From Cellvibrionales bacterium (lineage in GTDB: Bacteria > Pseudomonadota > Gammaproteobacteria > Pseudomonadales > UBA7434), in contig JABIQF010000200.1 of assembly GCA_018668095.1 (NCBI GenBank), positions 1 to 18,430 of the forward strand: a stretch of DNA of 18,430 nt. The letters are read 5' to 3'. The notes under the pieces were generated by a model. It was given only the letters and a program-made list of their open reading frames with translations, ran no database searches and was not told where the DNA came from. The position numbers and the translations under genes were made by a program. Shown here piece by piece: positions 6,406 through 14,065 of this stretch. Each line of letters opens with the position of its first letter. Position 1 is the first letter of the stretch.

Positions 6406-7218
6406 TTATAGACGGTAAGACAAGTCAATAATAAAACCAGTAGTATCAACGTTATCTTCATCAGAAATATAATAAGTTGCAGCCGCTTTCAAATTAGGCT
6501 TTACAAACCATTCTGCAAAAGCAAATACTCTATCATTATCCTCTTCAGCAAGGGAAACATCAAAGCCTGCTCCCATTCCAAAATCACGCGCTGGATACAC
6601 AGCCGCTGAAACAGCAATACCAAACTGCTCGTCATCATTGATTTTATCTGCCATTGAAAGACTACCCTCAATAGCGAAGCCTACATCGCCAGTACCCACA
6701 TGAGTTATTGATAACGCCACGACATCTTCAGCAAGACCATCTTGTTGATTAAACTTTTCACGAGAATATTCCAATGATACTGCTGTTGTCTCAGCAACGT
6801 ATTTACCAACACGCACATCAACTTGATCACTTATAGCGCCAACAGAAGAAATATCGGTAAACGAATATGCAAGAGAAAATATTAATCCAGTATCTTTATG
6901 ACGTAAGTCTATAGCAGCACTAGCAATATCAGTATCAGATTCATTAACATCGTCAATCACTGAATAGCCAAAAGAATAACTCGACGAACGGCTAACAAAT
7001 GCAGCCTGACCTAAAGGACCAACAGAGGTATCCACTTCAGAAAGATACACTTGCTGCAAAATGCTAAACGCATTTAAATCACTAGACTGACCTTCTGCGT
7101 CCACATCACCAGCTATATAACCCGCTGAGAATTCAGAGTTATAATTCTCAGCATAACTCATTGAAGAAAAAGCACCTAAAAAAGTAATAGCAGCCACTTG
7201 GTAAAATTTATTATTCAT
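6406..7218 (-). CDS. Predicted outer-membrane beta-barrel protein, unknown function
   Basis: The 270-residue product begins with a Sec signal peptide: NNK, then a hydrophobic stretch and an SYA cleavage site after residue 23. The mature part is made of alternating polar/hydrophobic strands, for example GLIFSLAYSF, TAVSLEYSRE, VGFAIEGSLSMAD, FGIAVSAAVYP and VFAFAEWFVKPNLKAAATYYIS. It ends in IIDLSYRL, as expected for a small outer-membrane barrel (about 10-14 strands). I cannot assign a family or a substrate. An AGGAGA ribosome site lies 8 nt upstream of the ATG. The 126-bp gap to metZ could hold its own promoter: TTGTCA at 7264-7269 and a poor -10 with 17-bp spacing. The strong terminator follows directly. 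It is not part of the conserved metZ cluster in other genomes that I know. Confidence 0.75.
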   Translation of the reverse strand: MNNKFYQVAAITFLGAFSSMSYAENYNSEFSAGYIAGDVDAEGQSSDLNAFSILQQVYLSEVDTSVGPLGQAAFVSRSSSYSFGYSVIDDVNESDTDIASAAIDLRHKDTGLIFSLAYSFTDISSVGAISDQVDVRVGKYVAETTAVSLEYSREKFNQQDGLAEDVVALSITHVGTGDVGFAIEGSLSMADKINDDEQFGIAVSAAVYPARDFGMGAGFDVSLAEEDNDRVFAFAEWFVKPNLKAAATYYISDEDNVDTTGFIIDLSYRL

Positions 7219-7344
7219 TGTAATTTTCTCCTGTAAATATAAAATCAGGCCTGCCGCTTAAAGTGACAATAGCCATTAATCATTATTTTTTTGATATGTA
7301 AAAACGTTATAAACTAAACTTAAATCTTATAATTATCCAACCAC

Positions 7345-8559
7345 TCATAAAGTTTCAATGCCGCGCTGTAAATCTATAAGTAAATCATCAAGCGCCTCAA
7401 GACCAACAGCCACACGAATGAGGTTATCGGTTATACCTGCAGTGGCGCGTGCTTCTGGCGACAAGCGACTGTGTGTTGTCGTCGCAGGATGAACAATTGT
7501 TGATTTTGCATCGCCTAAATTAGCGGTTAATGAAATCACCTGTGTCGCTTCAATAAAACGCCATGCAGCGGCTTGATCACCCTTTACTCTAAAGGATAAA
7601 ACACCGCCAAAATGACTTTGCTGTGATTTCGCTAACTCATGACCTAAGTGTGACTCTAAGCCCGCATAAAAAACAGCTTCAATCTGCTCTTGTGATTCAA
7701 GCCAATGAGCAATGGCTAAAGCACTGTCTGAATGCGCTTTCATCCGTAAATGTAAAGTCTCTAAGCCCTTCAAGAAAACCCAAGCATTAAAGGGGCTCAT
7801 ACTTGGTCCACCGGCGCGTACAACATTACGTACTGGTTCAATATGCTCGGCACTACCAACCACTGCACCGCCTAAACAACGTCCCTGCCCATCAATATAT
7901 TTAGTTGCCGAATGAATAATAAGGTCCGCACCTAATGCTAAAGGCAGCTGCAGTGCTGGCGTACAAAAACAATTATCGACAGCAAATAAAATATTATGCT
8001 CTTTCGATAACGCTGATAACGCACGAATATCACCGACCTCATTAAGAGGGTTAGATGGCGTCTCAATAAAAAATAACTTTGTATTGGGCTGAATAGCATC
8101 TCGCCAGCCATTGATATCGGTTAATTTAACATAACTAATCTCAACACCAAACTTAGCAAAAAAATTATTTAGCAAAACAACGGTTGAACCAAAAACATCA
8201 CTGGAACAAATTATATGATCACCGGCACTTAAATGCGCCAGACACATACTCATAATCGCACCCATGCCCGATGAAGTAGCGATGCAATCTTCAGCACCTT
8301 CCATCGCCGCTAAACGCAGTTCAAAGTTTCTCACCGTTGGGTTGGTATAACGAGAATAAACACTGCCTTCGATATCACCAGAAAAACGTGCTTGCGCATC
8401 GGCACAGTCTTTAAAGACATAGCTTGATGTTAGAAAAAGCGCTTCTGAATGCTCGTCTTCATTCGTACGAGCTTGTCCCGCACGCACAGCCAGCGTTTGG
8501 CTTTGAGCACCTTGTAAGGCATTTGCTAATGCGTCTTCTGTATCATGCGTTTTTGACAT
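7345..8559 (-). CDS. metZ: O-succinylhomoserine sulfhydrylase
   Basis: MetZ is a PLP enzyme of the Cys/Met metabolism family that makes homocysteine directly from O-succinylhomoserine and sulfide. The 404-residue protein shows the family landmarks: VYSRYTNPT, ATSSGMGAI (cofactor phosphate binding), ETPSNPL, the PLP-ring Asp in AVDNCF (Asp195), and the Schiff-base lysine in SATKYIDGQGR (Lys220). The SATKYIDGQGRCLGGAV block and its position directly after purF are typical of MetZ rather than MetB or MetY. The frame is open to a TTG at 8583, but the ATG at 8559 (MSKTHDTED) fits better; neither has a strong ribosome site. It is the last conserved gene of the long minus-strand cluster. Confidence 0.94.
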   Translation of the reverse strand: MSKTHDTEDALANALQGAQSQTLAVRAGQARTNEDEHSEALFLTSSYVFKDCADAQARFSGDIEGSVYSRYTNPTVRNFELRLAAMEGAEDCIATSSGMGAIMSMCLAHLSAGDHIICSSDVFGSTVVLLNNFFAKFGVEISYVKLTDINGWRDAIQPNTKLFFIETPSNPLNEVGDIRALSALSKEHNILFAVDNCFCTPALQLPLALGADLIIHSATKYIDGQGRCLGGAVVGSAEHIEPVRNVVRAGGPSMSPFNAWVFLKGLETLHLRMKAHSDSALAIAHWLESQEQIEAVFYAGLESHLGHELAKSQQSHFGGVLSFRVKGDQAAAWRFIEATQVISLTANLGDAKSTIVHPATTTHSRLSPEARATAGITDNLIRVAVGLEALDDLLIDLQRGIETL

Positions 8560-8600
8560 AATAAAAATTTCAGTCGCTTTCAAATAAATAGAGGCTATTA

Positions 8601-8628
8601 ATCAACTATCAATAATCAATAATCAATA
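8601..8628. repeat. 7-bp tandem repeat in the purF-metZ gap
   Basis: ATCAATA occurs three times in perfect tandem (8608-8628), preceded by one degenerate copy ATCAACT (8601-8607). The array lies in the 108-bp non-coding gap between the purF stop and the metZ start. Confidence 0.75.
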
Positions 8629-8667
8629 ACAGCCGTGCTAATAAAAAACCTAATATCAAACCGCTAA

Positions 8668-10200
8668 CTAGGTAGCATCATTGTACAAATCAACTACCGC
8701 TGATTCATGCTTAAGCTGATGCTGGGTAGTTTCAGCGCTTATTTTTGAGGCATCATTACGACGCTCATGCAAGGCATCAAGATATTGATTATCAATGTCA
8801 CCGGTGATGTATTCACCGTTAAATACTGAGCAATCAAATTGCTTAATATCAGGATTACCTTCACGCGCGCAATCAACGAGGTCTTCAATTTCCTGGTAAA
8901 CCAACCAATCGGCACCTATCTCTTGACGCACTTCATCAACGGTTCGGCCGTGAGCAATTAACTCATTCGCCGATGGCATATCGATACCGTAAACATTCGG
9001 GTAGCGAACAGGTGGCGCTGCAGAAGCGATATAAACGTTTTTAGCGCCCGCCTCTCTGGCCATTTGAATAATTTCGCAACTCGTGGTGCCACGCACAATG
9101 GAGTCATCCACTAACATAACGTTCTTATCTTTAAACTCTAACTCAATAGCATTGAGTTTTTGTCGCACCGATTTTTTTCTTACGCTTTGGCCTGGCATAA
9201 TAAATGTTCGACCAATATAGCGATTTTTAATAAGCCCTTCGCGGAACTTAACATCTAGGCGATGCGCCAATACTTGCGCAGAGACTCGACTGGTATCCGG
9301 AATAGGAATAACCACATCGATATCATGCTCAGGACGAAGCTCCAATATTTTTTCTGCGAGTTTTTCACCCATACGTAAACGACATTTATACACTGAAATA
9401 TCATCAATAATAGAATCGGGTCTGGCAAAGTAAACATGCTCAAAAATACAAGGCGAGTATTCTGCCGTTCTTTCACTTTGATAAAGTGTTAGTTCACCCA
9501 ATGAGTTAATGAACACGGCTTGCCCTGGCTTCACGTCATCAATACGCTCAAAACCTAATACATCTAAGGCAACGCTTTCAGAGGCAATCATATACTCAGG
9601 ACCTCTCTCAGTTTCACGTTTGCCATAAACTAATGGGCGAATGCCATGCGGATCACGAAAACCCACAATGCCATAATTAGCTATCATTGCGACAACACCG
9701 TAGCCACCTGAACAACGACGATGCACGGCTTCAACCGCAGCAAAAACGTCTTCATGTGTTGGTCGTAACTTACCTATTTTTTGCAGCTCATGCGCAAACA
9801 CATTCAGCATCACTTCTGAATCTGAATCGGTATTGATATGACGTAAATCGGATTGAAACACCTCACGCATTAAATCTTGCGCATTGGTTAAATTGCCGTT
9901 GTGCGCCAATGCAATACCATAAGGCGTATTGACATAAAAAGGCTGCGCTAAAGCGGCACTGGTTCCGCCTGCCGTTGGATAACGGCAATGACCGATACCA
10001 ATATTACCCGACAGTCTGTCCATATGATGCTGACGAAAAACATCACTCACAAGGCCATTGCCTTTGCGTTGATTAAAGCGTCCATTGCCAAACGTCATCA
10101 TACCCGCAGCATCCTGGCCGCGATGTTGTAAAACAGTAAGCGCATCGTAAATCGACTGATTTACGTTGGACTTAGCCACCATGCCAACAACTCCACACAC
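8668..10200 (-). CDS. purF: Amidophosphoribosyltransferase, GTG start
   Basis: PurF catalyses the committed step of purine synthesis: PRPP plus glutamine to 5-phosphoribosylamine. It has an N-terminal class II glutaminase domain and a C-terminal phosphoribosyltransferase domain. Visible marks are CGVVGMV at the start, GHCRYPTAGG, AHNGN at about 99-103, and the PRPP loop VMLVDDSIVRGTT at about 361-373. The catalytic nucleophile must be the N-terminal Cys after Met removal. The frame opens with TTG-CCC-GTG-TGT, and only the GTG at 10200 puts Cys at residue 2. That GTG also has AGAGGG 7 nt upstream. I therefore place the start there, giving 510 residues, close to the 505 of E. coli. It lies between cvpA and metZ as in Pseudomonas. 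Confidence 0.97.
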   Translation of the reverse strand: MCGVVGMVAKSNVNQSIYDALTVLQHRGQDAAGMMTFGNGRFNQRKGNGLVSDVFRQHHMDRLSGNIGIGHCRYPTAGGTSAALAQPFYVNTPYGIALAHNGNLTNAQDLMREVFQSDLRHINTDSDSEVMLNVFAHELQKIGKLRPTHEDVFAAVEAVHRRCSGGYGVVAMIANYGIVGFRDPHGIRPLVYGKRETERGPEYMIASESVALDVLGFERIDDVKPGQAVFINSLGELTLYQSERTAEYSPCIFEHVYFARPDSIIDDISVYKCRLRMGEKLAEKILELRPEHDIDVVIPIPDTSRVSAQVLAHRLDVKFREGLIKNRYIGRTFIMPGQSVRKKSVRQKLNAIELEFKDKNVMLVDDSIVRGTTSCEIIQMAREAGAKNVYIASAAPPVRYPNVYGIDMPSANELIAHGRTVDEVRQEIGADWLVYQEIEDLVDCAREGNPDIKQFDCSVFNGEYITGDIDNQYLDALHERRNDASKISAETTQHQLKHESAVVDLYNDAT

Positions 10201-10207
10201 GGGCAAA

Positions 10208-10213
10208 CCCTCT
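10208..10213 (-). promoter_or_regulatory. Ribosome binding site that fixes the purF GTG start
   Basis: On the minus strand AGAGGG lies 7 nt before the GTG at 10200. It is too close to the TTG at 10206 to serve it, so it supports the GTG start that exposes the catalytic cysteine. Confidence 0.7.
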
Positions 10214-10250
10214 TTTTTTAAATAAATTAATTAATTTTTAGTAAACGACT

Positions 10251-10751
10251 TTATAAGCCGATAACGTCATGCCGCCACTCAGATACATCACTAAAAGCTT
10301 GTAAGGCCCAATCTTCTAGCATCAAAAATTGTGGTATCAACATCGATTCTCGCCACCATAGCTCTTGATCTATCGCGACTAATGGTGGCACGATAATCAA
10401 ACATGCCAATATAACAATGGCGCCGCGAAAAATACCAAACACCATACCTAACAATCTATCGGTGCCGCTTAATCCTGCCACTTTTAACAATGAAGCAAGT
10501 ATGCGATTAATTAAACCACCCACCAGTAAGGTGCCAATAAACAATAAAATAAAAGCCAATATCAGTCGTAAAGAATCATTTTCGACACTTGAAGCTAATA
10601 ACGCCGAGAGCTTAGGACTAAAGGCAATACCAATACCGAATGCGGCAATCCAAATGACCAGCGATATCGCTTCTTTTACCAAGCCTCGCCATAAACTCAA
10701 TAACCCTGAGGCGGAGAGTATCGCGACAATAATCCAGTCTGCTCCGTTCAT
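10251..10751 (-). CDS. cvpA: CvpA family inner-membrane protein
   Basis: CvpA was named for colicin V production and is commonly encoded next to purF. The 166-residue protein begins MNGADWIIVAILSASGLLSLWRG, the typical CvpA N-terminus. It has about four membrane segments: residues 5-22, 27-45, 62-82 and 101-123. The conserved GxxRG block between them is seen as VFGIFRGAIV. Its start codon overlaps the dedD stop in an ATGA, so translation is coupled to dedD. Its exact biochemical role is not settled in the literature I know; links to envelope integrity and stress survival have been reported for the family. Confidence 0.93.
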   Translation of the reverse strand: MNGADWIIVAILSASGLLSLWRGLVKEAISLVIWIAAFGIGIAFSPKLSALLASSVENDSLRLILAFILLFIGTLLVGGLINRILASLLKVAGLSGTDRLLGMVFGIFRGAIVILACLIIVPPLVAIDQELWWRESMLIPQFLMLEDWALQAFSDVSEWRHDVIGL

Positions 10752-11344
10752 TTCACACTACCAAAGCGTTTAATCATCGCATCTTTAATGGGCGTCTGAA
10801 CCTTAACCTTATTAACCACTGCTTCTGCTTTAGCATAAGTCAGTAATGGACCAATCAATACCGTATACGGCCCAGGTGAGGTCGAAATAGCAGGTTTGAT
10901 ATAGGCCTTATGTTTGTTGCTAATCAACGAACTGCGCAAGGCATCAGCATTAGACCAACGCTTAAAACGACCTACCTGAACAACAAACGAGACCGGCACG
11001 CCCTGCGTATCTAAACGGGGTCGATCGGCATCATTGATTTCATTAGCGGCTTTACCCGCAATCGGCGCAGGTTTAGCTGTATCGCTAATTAACGCTTTTA
11101 AAGGCTGTTTTTTAGTCGAGGATGGAATCACCTTTGGCTTTGCAGCGGGCAACACCGGTTTAGGCTTGGCAACCGGTACTTTTTTAACCACCGGCATACT
11201 AGGAATGGTTAATGCTGGCGCTTCAAGCGCTTCTCTTTGGTCAAAATCAAAAAGAAGAGGCCATAAAAGACCTGCCAATATCAGCAAAACACCGGCACCC
11301 ACTAAACGTTGCTTCAATTCACTGTTCAAATGCGCATCACTCAA
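10748..11344 (-). CDS. dedD: DedD-like SPOR-domain protein, TTG start
   Basis: DedD is a bitopic inner-membrane protein that binds denuded septal peptidoglycan through a SPOR domain and helps cell constriction. The 198-residue protein shows a short cytoplasmic N-terminus with LKQRLVGA at 10-17, one membrane helix at about 13-31, a Pro/Lys-rich periplasmic linker at about 45-100, and a SPOR domain at about 117-195 (VSFVVQVGRFKRWSNADALRSSL ... GPYTVLIGPLLTYAKAEA). The first start in the frame is TTG at 11344, directly after an in-frame TAG-ACC; there is no ATG before the membrane helix and no good ribosome site. It overlaps cvpA by 4 bp and follows folC across a repeat-bearing gap. The folC-dedD-cvpA-purF order is conserved. 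Confidence 0.9.
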   Translation of the reverse strand: MSDAHLNSELKQRLVGAGVLLILAGLLWPLLFDFDQREALEAPALTIPSMPVVKKVPVAKPKPVLPAAKPKVIPSSTKKQPLKALISDTAKPAPIAGKAANEINDADRPRLDTQGVPVSFVVQVGRFKRWSNADALRSSLISNKHKAYIKPAISTSPGPYTVLIGPLLTYAKAEAVVNKVKVQTPIKDAMIKRFGSVK

Positions 11345-11372
11345 GGTCTACTATCGCGTTTATCTAAATGTT

Positions 11373-11432
11373 TAATCTTTAGATTTTTAACTTCTAGATT
11401 TTCTGGTTCTAGGCTTTCTGGTTCTAGGTTTT
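11373..11432. repeat. 15-bp degenerate tandem repeat between folC and dedD
   Basis: Four adjacent 15-bp units fill most of the gap. Read on the plus strand they are TAATCTTTAGATTTT, TAACTTCTAGATTTT, CTGGTTCTAGGCTTT and CTGGTTCTAGGTTTT. The last two differ at one base, and the first two at three. A fifth, weakly matching unit may precede them at 11358-11372. They lie in the leader of the dedD reading frame on the transcribed minus strand. Confidence 0.8.
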
Positions 11433-11438
11433 CCGCTT

Positions 11439-12956
11439 TTAAACTTTTGCTTTTGCTTTAGCACTAGCAAAATCAGGATCAAGAAAAGTCAGCGCCTCAC
11501 CCACGGTATAAAAAGATCCGAAGACCACTATTTTATCTTTATGCGAGGTGTTATGGATAGCCTCAATCAGACTTTCTTCGACGTTAAGCATGATCTTTGC
11601 GTCAATCTCACCCTCATCATCATCATTTGGCTGTTTATTTTCACCAATGGCCACTTGGCGCTCTTTTAACAACGACAATAACTGCTCAGGTGATTCAGCT
11701 CTCGGACAATGTTGCAGTGCTGGAAGGTACCATTTTTTGATCAATGGTAAGGTACAGTCCAGCATCGCGCCAATATCTTTATCGACCATGACTGCAAAAA
11801 TAGCGACCCACTTTTGATCTAATGGCTGCTTTTGATCTAATGGCTGCTTTTGATCTAATGGCTGCTTTTGATCTAATGGCTGCTTTTGATCTAATGGCTG
11901 CTTTTGATCCAATCGCTGGCCGTGATCGGCGCCTTTAGTCTTTTCAACAAGGAAATCGGCCAACCGCTCCACGGACTGCGTATTGTGCGCGACATCGAGC
12001 AAAATCACTCGGTCATCATGCTCAATCATCGACAATCGACCCGCTAACTGCTCTGAAGCAATAAGCGTTTTGCAAACCTCCGCAGTGGGCAAGGCATTTA
12101 GCATAAGCGCAACCTGCATAGCGGCACTCCAACTCGCTAAAGCCAGTTTAAACGATGGTAAGTCTGCGTTTGCCGTCATAACCAACGACGTAATACTGCC
12201 ATCGAGAGCAACGCCCTGCCACTGACACGATTCATCACCACTCACAAATCCATGACAAGCAGCGTTAGAATCTGCCACAGTGTTATGTGCCCAACGCACC
12301 TGACAGCCTAACGAATTAACTCGATCTTGCAGGCTAGCTGGTGGCTGAATATCAGCAATAACGGCCATTTGATTGGCGCGCAAAATACCGGCCTTCTCAA
12401 CCGCAATAACTTCGCGATTGCTACCCAACCAAGATTCATGATCAATAGCAATTTGAGTAATCACTGCTACATCGGCGTCCACCACATTGACGGCATCGAG
12501 ACGACCACCCAAACCCACTTCTAATAAAATATAATCTAGCGGCGTCTGCGCGAAAATCACCAATGCCGCCAAGGTAGTAAATTCAAAATAACTCAGCGAT
12601 ACATTCGTCGCTAACCGTGCTTGATCAACACTTTCCAATGCTCGGCACAATACTGCCTCATCAACCGGCTTACCATCTAGCGTCATTCTCTCAGTAAAAT
12701 TGATTAAATGCGGAGAAGTATAAGTCGCCACGCGCGGCGATGGTTTATTGAAGTGAGGCTGAGACAATAAAGCTTGGAGTGCAGCAACAGTAGAACCTTT
12801 ACCATTGGTGCCAGCCACGGTGATAACCGTGGCAGAGAAGGATAATACATTTAAATACTTGGCAGCGACTAAGACACGATCGAGCCCTAGATCAATTTCA
12901 ACAGGGTGTAATTGTTCCAACCAGTTTAGCCATGCATTCAGTGTGCTAAATCGCAT
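11439..12956 (-). CDS. folC: Bifunctional dihydrofolate/folylpolyglutamate synthase with internal repeat
   Basis: FolC adds glutamate to dihydropteroate and then to folates in the cytoplasm, using ATP. The Mur-ligase-like features are visible: the P-loop GTNGKGST at 49-56, TSPHLINFTERM at 80-91, EVGLGGRLDAVNVV at 146-159, ITQIAIDHESWLG at 167-178 with the metal-binding His, and LLDVAHNTQSVE at 319-330 in the C-terminal domain. At 505 residues it is about 80 longer than E. coli FolC. Of this, 36 residues (347-382) are six copies of the hexapeptide QPLDQK (the first is QRLDQK) between a helix and the strand WVAIFAVMVDKD, where a surface loop is expected. More extra length is an acidic segment (NKQPNDDDEGEID) and an Ala/Lys tail (SAKAKAKV). 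The core motifs are intact, so activity is likely. It lies between accD and dedD. Confidence 0.95.
   Translation of the reverse strand: MRFSTLNAWLNWLEQLHPVEIDLGLDRVLVAAKYLNVLSFSATVITVAGTNGKGSTVAALQALLSQPHFNKPSPRVATYTSPHLINFTERMTLDGKPVDEAVLCRALESVDQARLATNVSLSYFEFTTLAALVIFAQTPLDYILLEVGLGGRLDAVNVVDADVAVITQIAIDHESWLGSNREVIAVEKAGILRANQMAVIADIQPPASLQDRVNSLGCQVRWAHNTVADSNAACHGFVSGDESCQWQGVALDGSITSLVMTANADLPSFKLALASWSAAMQVALMLNALPTAEVCKTLIASEQLAGRLSMIEHDDRVILLDVAHNTQSVERLADFLVEKTKGADHGQRLDQKQPLDQKQPLDQKQPLDQKQPLDQKQPLDQKWVAIFAVMVDKDIGAMLDCTLPLIKKWYLPALQHCPRAESPEQLLSLLKERQVAIGENKQPNDDDEGEIDAKIMLNVEESLIEAIHNTSHKDKIVVFGSFYTVGEALTFLDPDFASAKAKAKV
11811..11918. repeat. In-frame 18-bp minisatellite inside folC
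   Basis: The 18-bp unit CTTTTGATCTAATGGCTG occurs five times with no mismatch (11811-11900), followed by one copy with two changes (CTTTTGATCCAATCGCTG, 11901-11918). The unit is a multiple of three, so copy-number change keeps the folC frame. Identity of the five copies at silent sites indicates recent expansion. Confidence 0.97.
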
Positions 12957-12975
12957 GAATTTGATCTATACCTGC

Positions 12976-13011
12976 CAATTAAAAAATAAAAAACAACTAA
13001 AAAATAAAACG
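12976..13011. repeat. Two-copy 18-bp AT-rich duplication in the accD-folC gap
   Basis: CAATTAAAAAATAAAAAA (12976-12993) is followed directly by CAACTAAAAAATAAAACG, a 15 of 18 match. Because the sequence is low in complexity, this could be chance. Confidence 0.45.
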
Positions 13012-13030
13012 TATATTTTTCGTTATCAAC

Positions 13031-14002
13031 TTAGCTGTCGTCTGCAACACGATCTTTAACAACCGGAATATATTCACCGTCTGTCGCTTCCGCATCTGTC
13101 ACATCAAAACCCACTACCGAGGGAGATATAGTACTTTCAGCCGGCTCATGACGTAATTTGCTAAGTAATCTATCTAAGGTAGAACGCATATCTTGTCGCG
13201 ACACAATCATATCGATGGCGCCACGCTCTAATAAAAACTCACTGCGCTGAAAGCCCTTAGGTAGTTTTTGTCGAATCGTTTGCTCAATAATTTTTGGGCC
13301 AGCAAACCCTGCACGGGCATTAGGCTCGGCAATATTAATATCACCTAACAGCGCTAAACTTGCTGAAACACCGCCATAAACCGGATCGGTCATGACAGAC
13401 ACATAAGGAATACCCTTTTGTCTCATACGCTCAAGAACAGCGCTAGTTTTCGCCATTTGCATTAAAGAAATTAACGCTTCTTGCATACGTGCACCACCGG
13501 TTGCTGAAAAGCACACCATTGGGCAACCCAGCTCTAATGCAACATTAGCGGCGCGGGTAAATTTTTCACCTACCGCATAACCCATTGAGCCGCCATGAAA
13601 ACTAAACGCAAAGGCAACGGCAACAATTGGCTTACCACCTAACTTACCTTGAAAGGCAACCAAGGCATCTTTTTCGCCAGTCGCCTTTTGAGCTTGAGTT
13701 AAACGATCTTTATATTTTTTAGTATCTTTAAATTTTAAACGATCAATTGGCTCAACTTCAGTGGCCAATTCTACGCGTGAATCTTCATCTAAAAATATAT
13801 CTAGACGTCGACGCGCGTCAATACGCATATGGTGATTACACTTAGGGCAAACATCAAGATTGCGTTCAAGCTCTGGACGATACAACACCGCATCACAGCG
13901 AACACATTTACGCCACAAGCCTTCAGGAACGGATGCACGTTGCGCATCATCATCACTTGGACGAGAAACAAAAGAGGGCTTAATTTTATCCAACCAACTC
14001 AT
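13031..14002 (-). CDS. accD: Acetyl-CoA carboxylase carboxyltransferase beta subunit
   Basis: AccD pairs with AccA to transfer the carboxyl group from biotin to acetyl-CoA, giving malonyl-CoA for fatty-acid synthesis. The 323-residue protein begins MSWLDKIKP, as expected, and has the N-terminal four-Cys zinc ribbon (Cys33, Cys36, Cys52, Cys55). The crotonase-like carboxyltransferase core follows, with AFSFHGGSMGYAVGEK, FSATGGARMQEALISLMQMAKT and TDPVYGGVSASLALLGD. The frame extends to a TTG at 14014, but the ATG at 14002 matches the family start. It sits between trpA and folC, the usual place in Pseudomonas-like genomes. AccA is not in the window. Confidence 0.97.
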   Translation of the reverse strand: MSWLDKIKPSFVSRPSDDDAQRASVPEGLWRKCVRCDAVLYRPELERNLDVCPKCNHHMRIDARRRLDIFLDEDSRVELATEVEPIDRLKFKDTKKYKDRLTQAQKATGEKDALVAFQGKLGGKPIVAVAFAFSFHGGSMGYAVGEKFTRAANVALELGCPMVCFSATGGARMQEALISLMQMAKTSAVLERMRQKGIPYVSVMTDPVYGGVSASLALLGDINIAEPNARAGFAGPKIIEQTIRQKLPKGFQRSEFLLERGAIDMIVSRQDMRSTLDRLLSKLRHEPAESTISPSVVGFDVTDAEATDGEYIPVVKDRVADDS

Positions 14003-14065
14003 AACTATAACCAACCATTAATACTATTTTTAACAAATAAAATGAACGATGCAGTGAATCAATAC

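Noticed and set aside
11034..11375. Plus-strand hydrophobic frame of 113 codons opposite dedD
   Set aside because: It is the antisense shadow of the Lys/Pro/Ala-rich DedD linker, which reads as hydrophobic on the other strand; it has no own context.
11811..11918. CRISPR array
   Set aside because: Units are directly adjacent with no spacers and are in frame with folC, so this is a coding minisatellite.
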